64,000 nucleotides of DNA from Ramlibacter sp. (lineage in GTDB: Bacteria > Pseudomonadota > Gammaproteobacteria > Burkholderiales > Burkholderiaceae_C): assembly GCA_030695945.1 (NCBI GenBank), contig JAUYOG010000021.1, positions 1 through 64,000 on the forward strand, read 5' to 3'. The position numbers and the translations under genes were made by a program. The notes under the pieces were generated by a model. It had not been told where the DNA came from. It did no database searches and worked only from the letters and a program-made list of their open reading frames with translations. Positions 63,373-64,000 of the stretch are shown here, one piece after another (position 1 is the first letter of the stretch; each line of letters begins with the position of its first letter).

Positions 63373-63974
63373 AGGTCGAGCTCCTGGCCGCCACCGATGG
63401 GGATCTGCTGGTGGCTGGTCACGATGGCCATGCCGCCGTCCTCCACGTGCTCGCCGATCAGGTCGCCCAGCATCTGGACGGCCTTGGCGTCCAGCGCAGT
63501 GAACGGCTCGTCCAGGATCCACAACCGGGCCTTGCGGGCGACCAGCCGCGCCAGCAGCACCCGCCGCTTCTGGCCGGCCGACAGGAAGCGCACCGGCAGG
63601 TCCTCCCGCCCCTGCAGCCCGAAGCGCTTGAGCGCCTCCACGGCCTCGGCGCGCGTCAGTTCCACGCCATCGAGCTCGGATGCAAGCTGAAGGTTCTCAA
63701 TCGCGGTCAATTCTTCCTTCACCGCGGCGTGGTGACCCAAATAGAGCAGGTCGGAGCGGAAGGCCTGGGCGTCCCGGCCGACGGGCTCGCCGTCCCAGCG
63801 GATTTCGCCGTGGGCCGGCTGGGACAGGCCGGCCAGCAGGCGCAGCAGGCTGGTCTTGCCGCAGCCATTGGCGCCCCGGACGTGCAGCCACTGGCCCGGC
63901 TCGACGGCGAACTGGACACCGGAAAACAGCGAGCGATCGCCTCGAACGCAGGATAAATCGGAAACACGCAACAT
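63369..63974 (-). CDS. ccmA: Heme exporter ATPase CcmA
   Basis: A 201-residue ABC ATPase: Walker A GANGCGKTSLL, signature LSAGQKRRV, Walker B LWILDEPFTAL, H-loop VTSHQQ. It is the first gene of the ccm operon. I chose the ATG at 63974 (MLRVSDLS) to match the family start; a GTG at 63995 in frame is possible. The promoter lies beyond the right edge. Confidence 0.92.
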   Translation of the reverse strand: MLRVSDLSCVRGDRSLFSGVQFAVEPGQWLHVRGANGCGKTSLLRLLAGLSQPAHGEIRWDGEPVGRDAQAFRSDLLYLGHHAAVKEELTAIENLQLASELDGVELTRAEAVEALKRFGLQGREDLPVRFLSAGQKRRVLLARLVARKARLWILDEPFTALDAKAVQMLGDLIGEHVEDGGMAIVTSHQQIPIGGGQELDL

Positions 63975-64000
63975 TGGGGGGATTGTCCGGGACACGGCCG

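Overview
The window looks like a GC-rich betaproteobacterial chromosome, most likely Burkholderiales/Comamonadaceae. This is inferred from gene content: a nine-gene ccm cytochrome c maturation operon, the ispH / SlpA-type FKBP / radC neighbourhood, SapC and DUF3373 proteins, and a long-form TrpS. The species cannot be named from the sequence alone.

The window splits at about 26.85 kb. The left part (1-26.8 kb) is the right end of an integrated genomic island. It ends at a bare 3' half of a tRNA-Thr(CGT) gene (26804-26853), next to a P4-type tyrosine integrase. The island carries the 3' part of a mercury regulator (merR), a DNA-metabolism-like orphan gene (598-1863), and a leftward copper-handling cluster (2012-7937: DUF305, Csp-type Cys-rich copper protein, CusF, cupredoxin, multicopper oxidase, TolC-like lipoprotein and small secreted proteins). 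Next comes a scar of two decayed genes (ABC ATPase and LysR regulator) lying between two near-identical palindromic operator-like sites. Then follow small envelope proteins, an unusually long tyrosine recombinase, a hairpin-rich 1.1 kb stretch, a ParM/StbA-like partition pair, an AlpA-like DNA-binding protein and a RecE-like nuclease.

The most interesting part is 18.4-24.95 kb, which holds two 'three-Cys-motif partner' (TcmP) genes. One is cut to its first 61 codons by an IS21-type element but keeps a canonical LexA (SOS) box in front of it. The other is intact and sits behind a DUF5131/three-Cys-motif gene. That gene overlaps its own LexA/UmuD-like repressor gene, whose start codon abuts a perfect 34-bp palindrome. 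This suggests a DNA-damage- or phage-responsive module of unknown function.

The right part (26.9-64 kb) is ordinary chromosome: an RTX-type calcium-binding protein, fluoride exporter, SapC, CorC-type transporter, ApaH, RhlE helicase, zinc metallopeptidase, pyroglutamyl peptidase, PHP phosphatase, DMT transporter and a YciO/Sua5 protein. An operon for an outer-membrane DUF3373 protein, a periplasmic protein, an octaheme cytochrome c and a membrane cytochrome b ends with an ArsR regulator whose two cysteines have the spacing of the persulfide sensors BigR/SqrR. After an M50 protease and TrpS comes a block of signalling genes. In it, a kinase-like protein lacking an ATPase domain overlaps an NtrC-type activator, and a good sigma-54 promoter precedes a small KGG-type stress protein. 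The window closes with tRNA-Ser(CGA), serS, a PLP dehydratase, ispH, an FKBP, radC, an Smr protein and the complete ccmABCDEFGHI operon, which runs leftward with mostly 4-bp overlaps and supplies the c-type cytochromes that the octaheme operon would need.
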